Position numbers and translations under genes: made by a program
Assembly (NCBI GenBank): GCA_004431415.1
Contig: QPMI01000354.1
Location: 1 to 34,814 of the forward strand
Source: Cyanophora paradoxa
Lineage: Eukaryota > Glaucocystophyceae > Cyanophorales > Cyanophoraceae
DNA length: 34,814 bases
Direction of reading: 5' to 3'
The notes under the pieces: generated by a model
What the model saw: only the letters and a program-made list of their open reading frames with translations
The model's database searches: none
Told to the model about the DNA's origin: nothing
Part shown: piece by piece, positions 1 through 11,700 of the stretch
How positions within the stretch are numbered: position 1 is the first letter of the stretch
How the letters are laid out: each line of letters opens with the position of its first letter

Positions 1-31
1 CCGGCTCCGACACGTCGCCGCCGCCTCGCAG

Positions 32-2197
32 TTCATCTGCCGGAAGGACCTCGACCTTAGCCGGTCGACGGATGTGGAGAGCCGCTCGTGGCTCGCGTCG
101 AAGCGCGGGCCGCGCGGGTTCTACGCATCCTCACTTACGCGGGAGGAGATCCTGCAGCTGCGCCTCCAGCCCAAGGGCGGCGAGCAGCAGGCGGTGTGTG
201 AACTCAGCGCTCTCAAACTCATTTCCTGTCATACTAACTCTTCTTTCCTTCAAGATCTACAACGGCATCTTCGCGGTGCGCTCGCCTCTGCCCTCTGCTC
301 GGATCGCGGGGCGGTTCCGAACGCCGAGGGCGGCGCGGGGCGCAGGTGCCGAGCTTCGACGAGGCGGTGTCGCTGGTGAAGCGGCGCGCGGCGACGGGCT
401 CCAACGTCGGCGTCTACCTCGACCTCGTCCCCCAGCCCGACGTCACCCCCTCCCGCGTCCGCCCCCGCCCCCGCCGCCCGCCCCCGCCGCCGCCCCTCTC
501 GACGGGCGGGCTGGCGGGGGCAGCTGGCGAGCCGGCTGCACGACGCGCTGGCGGGCAACGGGCTGCTGGAGGCGGCGATGCCCGTCGTCGTCGCCTCCTC
601 CGACGTCGTCTTCCTCCGCGAGCTCCGCTCCCGGTGCGCCCCGCCCGCCCCGCCCCCCCTCTCCGCCGCCGAGCGAGCCGGGGTGGGGGTGGTGGCAGCG
701 TGGGGGGGACGCACGTGCGCGCCGTGCTGAAGATGGACTCGTTCGACGACTTCTCCCGCGCCGGCGGCCTCGAGGGCGTCAGCGGTCCGACCCCGCCCCG
801 CCCCGCCCCGCCCCGCCCCGCCCCGCCCCGCCCCGGCCGACGCGCGGCGCTGCAGACTACGCGCACGGGGTGGCGGTGGAGAAGGAGCTCTTCCTGTCGG
901 GGGACAACGACGTGGCGCGCATCGCGCACGACCGGGGCCTCTTCGTGCTGGCGTACACGCACCCGTACTCGCGGGAGACGCCGCAGGAGACGGTGGTGCA
1001 CGACCTGCGGGCGATGCTGGACGCCGGGGCGGACGGGGTCGTCTCGGACCGCGCCGACGACGCCTCCATCGCCCGCCACGGCGTCCTCGCCGGCCACGCC
1101 GCCCCCGCCCCCGCCGACGACGTCCGCCCCGCCCCCGCCCCCGCCCCCGCCCCCGCCCCGGCCCCCGCCCGGCCCCCGTTGAGTTCGCGGGGGGGCAGTC
1201 GTACTACGGGACGCGGTCGGCGGCGGCCGGGGAGGAGGACATCTACGCGGCGCCGCAGGCCTCCAGCGGCCTCTCCTCCGGCTCCATCACCGCAATCGTG
1301 CCCCTCGCCCCCGCCCCTCGCCCCCGCTTCTCGCCCCCCTCGCCGCCTCACGGCCGGGCAGGTGATCCTGTGCCTGGTGGCGGTGGGCGTGGCGGTGGGC
1401 GTGCCGGCGTACCTGCGCTGGAAGGGCGTGACGATGCAGGAGGCGTGGGAGAACGTGCGGACGGCGGTCTCGCCGGCGCGCATGTCGGCGACCTTCGCGG
1501 GGCGCACCTCCACGCAGAGCCTCTCCCCCTCCCTCCTCCGCGACGTCGGCTACGGGGGCGGCCACGGGAGCCCCCTCCACGCCTCCAACACCGTGCCCCG
1601 CTCCCCCCCGCCCCGCCCCCCCGCGCTGCCCCGCCGACGCCCCGGGCCGGGCGCAGGGCTACTACTCGGAGTTCGCGCCGGCGTCGCCCAAGGCGATCCG
1701 CACGCAGCCGGCGAACCTGTACGCGCCGGCCGGCCCCGCCCCGGCCCTCTACAACGAGCCCGTCGGCATGCCGTTCGGCTCGCAGCCGCCCGCGCTCGCC
1801 GGCTCGCTGAGCTTCCGCGCGGGGGGCGGCCCCGGGCGCTCCGCCAACCTCGGCATCCGCACCCAGGACGGCCTCGTCCCCCCCGCCGCCGGCCAGTACT
1901 CCACCCTCGGCGGCCCCGCCGCCGCCGCGCCCCTCGCCCGGCCCCTCCACATGTCCCTCGGCTCCGCCCCCGCCCCCTCCGCCTACCAGGATGCCTACGG
2001 CAACACGGTGCCCCTCCCGCCCGCCCCGCCCCACCCGCCCCCGTCCCGGGCCGACAGGGCTTCGCTCGCAGGGCTTCCGGAAGAGCGGGTTTGCCGTGGA
2101 GAGCGACTTCATGAGCGGGCGCGTGATCGCGGGGCCCAGCGGCTACGCCGACGCGCCCCTCGCCGGCCCGGGCGGCTTCCAGCGCTTCGCCATCTGA
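32..2197 (+). CDS. GDPD/SHV3-like glycerophosphodiester phosphodiesterase-like protein, 5' truncated, with membrane segment
   Basis: The gene enters from the left edge. I model ten exons: 32-193, 255-275, 346-441, 524-633, 699-784, 856-1121, 1184-1297, 1362-1592, 1657-2007 and 2072-2197. All have GT-AG introns and the phases add up to 520 visible residues. The TIM-barrel part is seen in the motifs YNGIFA, SFDEAVSLV and VGVYLDLV, and in LFVLAYTHPY followed by AGADGVVSD, which matches the C-terminal strand of GDPD barrels (G-x-DGV-x-[ST]D). The family hydrolyses glycerophosphodiesters. The N-terminal catalytic HR and HD motifs lie outside the window, so activity cannot be judged. A hydrophobic segment (about 1362-1415, ILCLVAVGVAVGVPAYL) follows the barrel. 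A tail of about 180 residues rich in Gly, Pro, Ala and Ser comes next. Plant SHV3/GDPDL proteins normally end in a GPI signal, so this long tail is unusual. Family call fairly sure, exact ends less so. Confidence 0.7.
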
Positions 2198-2425
2198 GCC
2201 CATTTTAGTCCCGTCCGCCCCGCGCCCCCACGACGCCTCGTTCGGGGATGTCGGGGCTCTGTGCGTAACCATAGAACCAAACCATCAAACCCTGATTGCC
2301 GCGGCCGGTATATATTCGAAACCAAAGCAGGCGAGGCCCGCAAGGGCTCTTGCAATTGACGGGTGCTAGTGCACGTGTGGGGTACCGTGCACGTGCGGTG
2401 GCATTCGATCCGCCGGCGCCTAGCA
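2198..2425 (+). promoter_or_regulatory. Intergenic region with TATA-like element upstream of the F-box gene
   Basis: This 228-bp spacer separates the GDPD-like stop codon from the F-box start. It is less GC-rich than the genes and holds a TATA-like stretch, TATATATT, at 2309-2316, about 110 bp before the chosen ATG. No coding signal was seen. The promoter role is inferred from position and composition only. Confidence 0.3.
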
Positions 2426-4184
2426 ATGTCAGGCTGGCGCGACTCTGCGATGCGGCGCTCGCGAAGACGCGAGCTGGAGATCTATCCGGCGTCGCCGCTG
2501 AGCCCGGGCGCCAGTGCACGACGGCCCGCGCTGGAGGACGACGCCGACGAGGAAGACGTCGTCCCCATCAGCTCAGCGCGACTGAGGTCAGAGCTGTCGT
2601 TTCGCATGCAGCTGGAGGCGGCGTCGGCGCACGACGCAGGGCCGCCAGGCAGCCCGAGCGCACGCTCGGGCGCACCGGCCGGAGCAGCGACCAATCGGCC
2701 GAGCAGCGCGAAGGCGCGCGCATCCGAGCTGGCAATCCCTTTCGACGGGTCGCTCGCCCCTAAGCCTGCGCCCATCGACGTCAAGCACGACGTCGACGCC
2801 AGCGCGCCCGCGGCTGCAGCGCCGCCGTGCAGCGCGGACGTCGACAGCCGGAGCGCGAGGAGCTCGGACGCGCACGAATCGCCCCGTGCCAGCTCGCCCT
2901 TCGAGCAGCGCGAAGCGAGCGGGTGCAGCGAGGCGGCGGGCAGTGAGGCGGCGGGCAGCGAGGCGGCGGGCAGCGAGGCGGCGGGCAGCGAGGCGGCGGA
3001 GAGCGCGCGGCAGGAGCGCTGGGAGCGCTGGGTGCGTGGCTTGGCCCGGCGTGCTCGCGAGCGCGGCCCGCTCAGGCCGCCGGCGCACGGGCAGGACGAG
3101 GGCGAGGAGGCGGAGGAGGGCGGGCGGCCCCCGGAGGGCGCCGGGGAGGGGCCGGAGGGCGCGGCGCGGCCGGCGTGCCCCTTCCTCTCCCTCTCGGACG
3201 ACCTCATCGTGGCGCTGCTCTCGCACGTGGAGCCCGTCCTGCGGGAGAGCGCCGCCGTCCGCGCCCTCTGCGCCCTCCGCCTCGTCTGCCGCCGCTTCCG
3301 CGACGCCGTCGACGCCGCCGGGGGCGCGGTGGCCCTCGCCTCCGCCCTCCGCGTGCCGCGCGGCGGCGAGCGGCTCGCGGGGCTCGTGCTGCGCCGCCCC
3401 GGGGCCTTCGGGGGCCTGCGCGAGGCCGAGATCGAGGCGGTGCGGTGGGACCCGGAGCGCGTCTTCCGCGCCCTCCTCTGCCCCGACCTCCTCGCCTCGC
3501 TGCGCCTCTCCTTCTCGAGCCTCGCCTGCCTGGAGTCCGTGCCGCGGCGCTGCCCGCACCTGCGGCAGCTCGCGCTGCACCTCTCCTCGGCGGAGGAGGC
3601 GGACATGGCGGGGCCCCTGGGGGCGGCCCTCGCCGCCCTGCCCCTCCTCGAGTCCCTCGAGCTCGGCGACGCCCGCCTCGCCTCCTGGGGCGCCCTCCTC
3701 GCCGCCGCCCCGGTGGGCCTCGAACGCCTCGCCCTCGACGCCTGCTACACCCGCGTCGAGCGCCACTACCTCCGCGCACGCCCCCCGCCCGCCCCGCCCC
3801 GCCCCCGTCCCACCCCCGCCGCCTGAGCTGCGCCCCCTCGCAGGTGCTGGACCTATCGGGGCTCGAGGGGACGCCGGCGGGGGCGGCGCTGACCTCCCTC
3901 TCCCTCCGGGGGCCCCTCGCCGGCCACGTCGCCTCCCTCGCGCCCCTCGCCGCCCTGCCGCGGTGCCCCCCGCCCGCGCCCCCGCGCCCCCGCGCCCCCG
4001 CGCCGCCCACGCGCCCTCCAGGCTGGCCTCGCTGTCGCTGTCGAACCTGGGCCCCGGGGATCCACCGGCGCCGGCGCCGCCGCTCGCCCTCCCCGCCCTC
4101 GCCGCCCTCGAGCTCGCCGAGTTCGAGTGCTGGACGGAGACCGCCGTCCTCCTCGTCGAGGTGCATACACGCACGCACGCGTCT

Positions 4185-4226
<42 letters not shown>

Positions 4227-4944
4227 TTAGCCTCGGCAGGCGGCGGGGGGCGGCTGGAGCGGCTCGCGATGGACCTCTCGCCGGCGGCGGAGCAGCAGCT
4301 CGGGGCCGCCCCGCGCCCCTTCGCCGAGCAGCCGGCCCTCGCCGCCCGCCTCGCCGCCGCCCTCCGCCGCGCCCCGCGCCTCCGATCTTTCTCCCTCACC
4401 GGCGACCCCGACGGCGGCAAGCCCGAGGTCCGCGCCCCGCCCCGCCCCGCCCCCGCGGCCCTCGAGCCGGGCGGGGCGGCAGGTGGAGGTGCTGGCGGCG
4501 GCGCTGGCGTGCCCGCTGCTCGAGGCGGCGGCCGTCGTCCACGCGCACCCGCACTCGGCCAACCCGCTGCCGTACCCGCGCATCGCGGGGGCGCTGGCGG
4601 CGGCCGCGGCGCTCGGCGGCCTCGAGATGGGCACCTCGGACGCGACGGCGCTGGACGCGCTCGCGGCCCTCCCGCCCCGCCTCCGCCACCTCGCCCTCCG
4701 CCTCGGCCCCGACGCCGCCCTCTGGGCCGCCGCCCTCGAGGCCGCCGCCGCCGCCCTCCCCGCCCTCCCCGCGCTGTGCACCCTGCGGCTCGCCCCCGCC
4801 ACGCGCGAGACGGCGCTGATCATGGCGCGCTGGCGGCCCGAGGGGGAGGCGGAGGGGGCGCGCGCCCTCGCCGCCCTCGCCGCCGCCGGCGTCGCCCTCT
4901 CCATCGAGCGCGAGTGGGACCCGAGCGCGCGCGCTCGCCGCTGA
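2426..4944 (+). CDS. F-box protein with leucine-rich C-terminal region
   Basis: Five exons are modelled: 2426-3775, 3844-3962, 4022-4170, 4240-4427 and 4483-4944, giving about 755 residues. I chose the ATG at 2426; an in-frame open stretch extends a little further upstream. The N-terminal 250 residues are acidic, Ser/Ala-rich and probably disordered. They include a five-copy GSEAA repeat. An F-box follows (about 3178-3320): PFLSLSDDLIVALLSHV, then LCALRLVCRRFRDAV. F-box domains bind Skp1 and recruit targets to SCF ubiquitin ligases. The remainder is a run of Leu-rich helices (for example LASLRLSFSSL, LESLELGDARL, LASLSLSNLG) consistent with divergent LRRs as the substrate-binding surface. Intron 1 fits only a GC donor (3776). 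Intron 3 contains a 39-base poly-C run and its donor is uncertain (GC at 4171 keeps the phase). The gene is convergent with the EML-like gene. Confidence 0.7.
2925..2999 (+). repeat. 15-bp coding minisatellite (five units)
   Basis: Five near-identical 15-bp units of the type gcagcgaggcggcgg lie in frame in exon 1 of the F-box gene and encode (GSEAA)n. One unit carries a synonymous C-to-T change. The array is probably length-variable. Confidence 0.9.
4186..4224 (+). repeat. 39-base poly-C homopolymer in an intron
   Basis: An uninterrupted run of 39 C residues sits inside intron 3 of the F-box gene, shortly before the TAG/CAG acceptor sites. It may serve as an extreme pyrimidine tract. Its exact length is likely to be uncertain in the assembly. 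Confidence 0.95.
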
Positions 4945-5792
4945 CTGCGAGGGGCCGGCTGGGCTCTTGCAACTTGTGAGCCTGTTTTGCAGAAGGTGCG
5001 AGAATAGCCACTGCTTGGCCCATGGCCAGTGACGCGCAACGTCCGACGGGTTCTAGATCTTGTCGCGAATTTAGCGGAGCGAATTTTGCGCCAATTTAGT
5101 GGGGGCGCGGCCTCATGATCAGTGGGGTTCGGTGGCTCTGAGGGGCGCGAAAAAATGGACGGATCTGGACCAAGCCTTTGAAGACAAAGCCGAAGGCATG
5201 GCCATGGCCCAGTGGGGCCCCTCGGAGCAGACAAGAAATTAAAGTGAAAAAGACTAAGACGCCGAAAAGCTTTTGGCCTTGAAAGTTCGGAAGCCTTTAA
5301 GTCGAGATCTCTCGAGGAGTTCGGAGGCTCCCTCCGATCCACTGACTGATGATCAGCGAGCCCTCCGAGGGTCGGAGTGCCCTTCCAAGGCATCAATTGA
5401 AATTGAAATGACGTAGACACGCATATCATTATGCCCTGGGACCGTCGGACACAGGGGCACAACTGTGACACAGTGTTAAGCTGCAGCAGCGCTGCAGCAA
5501 TGGCAGGCCTAGGGCCACTGGGGCTCAGTGTTAAGCTGCAGTGTTAAGCTGTAGCCGAAGTTCGACTGTACCGTCCTTGGGACCGTCACAGCGTCAAGAT
5601 CGAAACTTGAAACGGAGTTCAGCATGCCCAGTGTGCTCCAATACACGCGCGCGGCCCCCGAAGCTGGTCCCCCGACCGGATTTCCCGCATTACATAGCTA
5701 TCTTTTGTGCCGTCATCTCCCGTCTCTAATGTACACGTACACGGAATTCGAAACCACAAGGTCGACGTGCGTCGTTTGCAGCTGCGTTCTCG
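4945..5792. other. Convergent intergenic spacer
   Basis: This 848-bp spacer lies between the 3' ends of the F-box gene (+) and the EML-like gene (-). Its GC content is visibly lower than that of the genes and it has no convincing coding frame. It presumably carries both 3' UTRs. It holds AATTTAGCGGAGCGAATTTTG-like AT-richer stretches and three copies of a 13-bp repeat (5471-5551). No RNA gene was recognised. Confidence 0.6.
5471..5551 (+). repeat. Three copies of a 13-bp repeat, two in tandem
   Basis: The sequence cagtgttaagctg occurs at 5471-5483 and twice in tandem at 5526-5538 and 5539-5551. It lies downstream of both convergent genes. No function is evident. Confidence 0.85.
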
Positions 5793-8700
5793 CTAGACGC
5801 CGACGTCGATCCAGGGGGCGAACGTGGGCGCGGCGAGGGGCAGCGGGGCGCGGCGGGCGGCGAGGGGGTCGGGCGGGGCGGGGAGGGCGTCGGCGAGGCG
5901 CGCGAGGGCCTCGTCGGGGGGCGCGGCGGCGAAGTCGAAGGGCGCCTCGGGCCCCTCGAGGAGCCACACGAGCCGCAGCTCCACCACCTCCGCCCCGCCC
6001 CGGCCTCCGCCCCCGCGGCGGCGGCGGTGCGCTCGGCGACGGCGGGGCCGGCGGCCCAGGCGCCGCGCAGGGCGACCTCGCGCGCCGTCTCGTCGCGCAG
6101 GCGCCGCACGAGGGCCCCGAAGGCCACGCCCCGCGCCCGCCGCCCCGCCGCCCGCTGCACGAACCGCGCGTAGCCGGCGGCCGATGCGCGCGTGCCGGCC
6201 GCCTCCGCTGTGCGCGCCTCGTCGCCCGGGGGCGCCCGAGGGCGGCGAAGGGGCGAGGGCGCGCGAGGCGGCGGGGCCGGCGGCCCAGTCGTAGTAGCGC
6301 TCGAGGCGGGCCCACTCGGGGCGGAGGGGCTCGGGGGCGGCCGGCAGCTCGCCCCGGAACTCGATCTCGAGGCGGGCGAGGCGCGGCAGGCGCCACTGCG
6401 CCGCCCACGCCGCCGCGTACGCCTCCGCCGCCGCCCGCAGCAGCGCCGCCAGCCGCCCCTCCGCCCCCCGCCCCCCTCGGGCGCCGCCAGCCGCACGCGC
6501 AGCAGGGGCCGGTCGAGGGCGCCGCCGGCGGCGGCGGCGGCGAGCTCGGCGGCCCCGCCCTCGACCTCGGCGACGAGGGCGGGGTCGGCGGGGACCCATC
6601 GCTCGTCCAGTCGCGCCCCGGCGGCGGCGGCGGCGAGCTCGCGCGGCAGGGGGCACGGGTCGCCCCGGCGGAGACGCCACTGCGCGAGGGCGCCGTCGGC
6701 GGCCCCCGCGGAGAGGACGAGGGCGCCCCCGCCGCCGGCCGCCGCCCGCGAAACGTCCACCCGCACCGCCGCCACCCGCCCGGCGTGCGCCCCGTAGCTC
6801 CGCGCCGCCGCCTGCGCCCGCTCGACTTCAGAGGGGGCGGGGCGGCGGGCAAAGAGGGACGCACGGCGGGGTGCTGCCAGGGGTAGCGGGCGAGGGAGAG
6901 GAGGCCGTGCTCGTCCCCCGCCACGACGGCCCCCCCGAGCGCCGGCGCCGCCTCCCACCCCCGCCGCCGCGCGCCCTCCCCGCCGGCCCCTCCCTCCCCG
7001 GCTCCGGGGCCGGGGCGACGTCGACGGGGCGCAGGGGCCGCGGGGCCTCCCCGCCGGGCTCCTCGACCCACTGCGCGCCCTCCAGCCCGGGCCGCACGGG
7101 CACGGCGGCCCGCCCGGCGCCGCCGCCGCCGCCGCGTCCGGCTCGCCGTCGCGCCCGGGGAGGCGGCGGCAGGCGGAGCGGCCGGCGGCGTCGCAGGCGC
7201 GCAGCTGGGCGCCGTCGGGCGACCACTCGAGGGCGGCGATGGGGGCCGGGGCGCCGGCGGGGGCGTGGGGAAGAGGGCGCGGGGGTGGTGGAGAGGCGGC
7301 GCCAGGGGCGGACGCCCCAGAGCTCCAGGGTCCCCGCCGCCGTCCCCAGCGCGAGCAGCGCCCCGTCGGGGGCGAAGGCCGCCGCCGTCGCCGCCCCCTC
7401 GGGCCCGCCCCCCGCGCCGCCCTCGAAAACCGTCTGCAGGCCCTCCGCCTCCACCACGAGGAACTGCGCGGGGGTGTCACGGGGGGGCGGGGGGAGCGGA
7501 GGGTGCGGGGCGCACGGAGCCGGTGTGGAGGGCGACGAGGAGGGAGGCCCCGTCGGGGGTGTACGCGAGGGCCCCCGTCGGGTCGCCCGGCAGCCGCCGC
7601 CCCGCCACGGGCTCCGGCGGCGACGCCCGCCACGTCCGCAGCGTCCGGTCCGCCCCCGCCGTCGCGTACTCCCCGCCCCCGCCCCCGCCGGGCCGCAGCG
7701 CGAGCGCCGCCGTCCCCGCGCACGGGGCCGCCGCCCCGGGCAGCGGGCCCAGCCCCGAGGCGAGCAGCAGCGGGCCGTCCGCGCCGGAGGAGGGGCCGGC
7801 GGGGGGAGGGCAGCTGGAGGAGGGCGCCGGCGGCAAGGCCGACGAGGAGGCGGCCCGGGGCGAGGTCGAGGGAGCGGACGGCGGCCGCCATGGGGCCCGG
7901 CGGGGGCGCCCCCGGCAGCGCCGCGAGCGCCTCGAGCGGCTGCAGCGCCGCGAGGGGCGCCATGCGCCCGTCGAAGAGGCGCACCGCCCCGTCGGCGCCG
8001 CCCGAGGCGACGAGGCCGAGGGCGGAAGAGGCGGCGAGGGCGAGGACGGGCCCGCGGTGGGCCGGCGTGCGGGCCACGCACGTCGCGGCGGCGAAGTGGT
8101 AGAGGTCGCCGTGCGAGGTGCCGGCGATGCCGAGGGCGGGCCCCGCCCAGCAGAAGGCCTGCCCCGCGCGCCCCGCCACGAGGCCCCGCCGCTGCCGCGA
8201 GTACGCCGCCTGCCGCACGCTCAGCGAGGCCCCGCCGTACTCCTGCGAGCGGCGCGGGGGTCAGAGGGGAGGGGGCGTGGGGGGAGCGGGGGGGGAGCGC
8301 GGGAGGGCTGACGTCGTGGGCGAAGCGCCAGAAGGCGACGTGGCCCATCCCCGCGGTGGCGAAGAGCGCGCCCCGGGCCCCCGCCCGCCCCGCCGCCCCG
8401 CGTTGACCGCCACGCAGAAGACGCGGTGCGGCGTGCCGGCGGGGCGCCAGGCGAGGAGCTGGGCGGCGGGGAGCGGGGCGCCCGTGGCGGGGTCCCGCCA
8501 GCGCCAGACGGCGACGCGGCGCTCCGCCTCGAGGCCGGCGGTGACGAGGAGCTCGTCGCCGCGGGGCGGGCAGCGCGCGAAGGCGAGGGCCGAGACGCCC
8601 CGCTCGTGCACGCCGGCGCACTCCACGCGCACGGGCTCCGCCCCCGGGTCCCCCGCGCGCCACACGAGCACCCCGGGCACCGCCCCCGCCGCCGCCGAGG

Positions 8701-11700
8701 CGACCCACTCGCCCGACTCGTGCACCGCCAGCCTGCGCGCCCGGCGGCCTCAGCGGAGGGGGGAAGATAAAAGAGACCGGAAACGGGCGGACGCGGTGAG
8801 GGGGCCCTCGTGGCGGGTGAAGTGGGCCTGGAGGCCCGGCGAGGTAGGCGGCGCGGGCGCCGGCCGAGGCGGGCAGGTAGCGGGCCGCGCCGCGCGTGTG
8901 GGCCCCCGAGAAGCCGTGCACCCACTGGAGCTCGAGCTCGTGGTCGGGCGGGCGCCGCAGCTCCTCCGCCCACAGCTCCTCCGGCATCGCGCACTCCGTC
9001 AGCTCCCCGCCCCGCCCGGCCCGCCGGCCCCGCCGCGACGGGCCGCGCGGGCGGGGGGACCTCGGGGAGGCGCGCCTCGGCGATGGGCCGCGGCAGGTGC
9101 CGCTGGGCGGGCGGCGGGCCGCCGGCGAGGGCGGCGCGGCGGCGGAGGGCGGCGTGGAGGTCGGGGGCCGGCCCGCCGGTCGCCTCGGCGACGAGCCAGT
9201 CCTCCTCGAGGGCGAGGTCGGGGGCGGCGGGGCCCTCGGGCGAGGCCCGCCCCGCGCCGCCCTCGCGCACGAGGCGCCACTGCACGAGGGCGAAGTCGGC
9301 GCCGCCGGCCGAGTAGGCCCGCGCGTCGTCGCAGGAGAGGCGGGCGGCGGCGAGGCCGCGGGCGTGGGCGCGGGCGGAGCGGCGGGCGGCGGTCTGGGAG
9401 AGGCAGGGGAAGCGGGCGAGGGCGAGGGCGCCGCCGCGGCGGGCGACGAGGAGCAGGCCCTCGTCCCGCGTCCGCTCCACGCAGGCCACGTCCGCCGGGC
9501 CGTCCGCCGGCTCCAGCGCCCCCTGCGTCGCCCACCCGCAGGGCGCCGTGTAGCTCTCCCACTGGGCGGCGCGCCCCGCCTCGAGGGGCGCGGGGCGGGC
9601 GGCCTCGGCGTCCCAGTAGAGGGCTGCGAGCGAGGCGGCCGAGCTCTGCAGCAGCGCCCCGTCCACGGACCAGTCCAGCGAGCGCACGGCCGCCGCGTGG
9701 CCCTCGAGCCGCGCCAGCCGCGCGTAGCCCTGCCCGGGGGCCAGCAGCTCGATCGCCGCGTCCCGCCCGCCGGCGGCGAGCGCCGCGCCGTCGGGGGAGT
9801 AGCGGAGGCAGGTGACCTCCGCCCCGCGGGCGGTGCGGGCGAGGGCCGCGAGCTCGGCCCCGAGGCGGGGCCAGCGCAGCACGGCCACGCCGCCGTCCGC
9901 GAGCCCCGCGGCGAGGTGCGCCCCGTCCGGCGACCAGGCCGCGCACAGCGCCGGCGCCGGCAGCTCGCGCCCCCGGCCGGCCGCCGCCCCTCGGCGTCCC
10001 TGCGGGGCGCCCCGGCGTCAGCAGGGGAGCGTGGGGCGAGCGGGGGCGGAGGGGGCGCGCCAGACGCGGAGGACGGCGTCGTCGCCGGCGGAGGCGAAGA
10101 GCGGGTCGCTGGGGTGGGCGGCGAGGGCGCAGAGGGCCCCGGGGCGGGCGCGGGTGCCCGGGACGAGGCGGTGGCCCTCGACGAGGACCTTGGCGGCGCC
10201 GCCGGCGAGCTCGAGCTGGAGGATGACGCCCTGGCGGGTCCCGACGACGGCGCGGCCGCGGATGAGGTGGATGGAGCGCACGGCCGGCGCCCCCGCCCCG
10301 AAGGCCGCCCGGTAGCGCTCCTCGCCCTCCCCGGGGGCCGCCGCCTCGAAGGCGCGCAGGGCGGCCTCGCGGAGGGACCAGCCGCGCCGCGTCGCCAGCG
10401 TCGCCCGCTCGTACTGCGCCCCGCTCAGAGGCGCCCGGGAGGGGCCGAGGAGGGCGACGCGGACCTCGACGAGGCGGCCGTCGGCGCCGCCGGAGACGAG
10501 GGTCCCCTCCGCCGGGTTCACCGCCACCGCCCACACGGGCCCCACGTGCGGGGCCCCCGCCCCAGGCCCGCCCCCTGCTTCCCCGCGAAGCGGTACGCCA
10601 CCACCGCCGGCGGGAGCGGCTCCGGCGGGCCCCCGCCCCGCTCGACGAGCCGCCCCCGCTCCCGCTCCCGCGGCCGCTCCGCGGCGAGCCCCGCCCGCCC
10701 GACTCTGGCCCGCTAGAGCGGGCGGAGGCAGAGCCGGGGCGGGGCGAGCCGCTGCTGGGCTCGGGGGCCTGCGCCTCGGGCGTCGACTCGACGGGCGGGG
10801 CGACGTCCTCGTAGACGGCCTCGAAGCGGTAGAGGTCGCCGGTGGAGGAGGCGGCGACGAAGGCCGCCTCGCCCGTCCAGGCCACCGCGTGGAAGGCCGC
10901 CGGCAGGTCGGCCGCCCCGGGCTCGGCGAGCACGGGCACGCGCTCCAGGCTCCCCGCCCCCGCCTGCGCCTCCGTCGAGTACTCTGGGATGGAGATCACC
11001 TGCGAGGCCCGCGCGGTGAGCCCCGGGAGGGGCGCCGGGCGGGGGGGCGCGCGCGCCCAGACGGAGAGGTGCCGGTGGCCGACGGCGACGAAGCGGGCGC
11101 CGTCGACGGGCGAGAAGTGCACGCCGTAGATCTGCCGGCGCGCCGGCGGCGTCGGGAGGGGGAGCGGGGCGGGGCAGGGGGGCGCGGACGCGGTTGGGCC
11201 CGGTGGGGGCGGCGGCGAGGACGGGGAAGCCGGCCTCGCGGTCCCGCACGTCCCACACCGCCAGCTGCCCCCTCGGGTCAGAGGGGGCGGGGCGGGCGGC
11301 CTCGCGGGGCCGGCGGGGCGCGCGGACCGTGTGCGCGGGGTCGAGGGCGGCGCCGACGAGGGTCCACCCCGCCGACGAGAAGGCGAGGGCCCCCACGCCG
11401 TAGCCGCCGGGGACGGGGGGCGGCAGCACGGCGTGCTCGGCGCAGGTGACGGGGTCCCACATCCGCACGGGCCGCGCCCCGCTCGCCTGGCCCGTCGCCA
11501 CCATCCGCAGGTTCCGGTACGGCGCCATGCTGCGCGGCGGGCCGCCTCGGTGGAGGGAGAGCGGGGGAAAGGGGCGGGAGGGCGGGGCGCGCACCAGAGG
11601 ATGACATCGTCGTGGCCGAGGTAGTGCCGCTGCGCGTGCCGCCGCTCGTTGTACGCCACGCCCACCGCCCCGCACGTGTACACCACCTGCCCCCGAGTGA

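Noticed and set aside
2588-4420. 610-codon open frame on the minus strand opposite the F-box gene
   Set aside because: Long frames on both strands are expected at this GC content. Its translation is low-complexity, while the + strand shows an F-box and in-phase splicing.
9812-10716. Open + strand frames opposite the EML-like gene
   Set aside because: Shadow frames with no recognisable motif, opposite clear propeller repeats.
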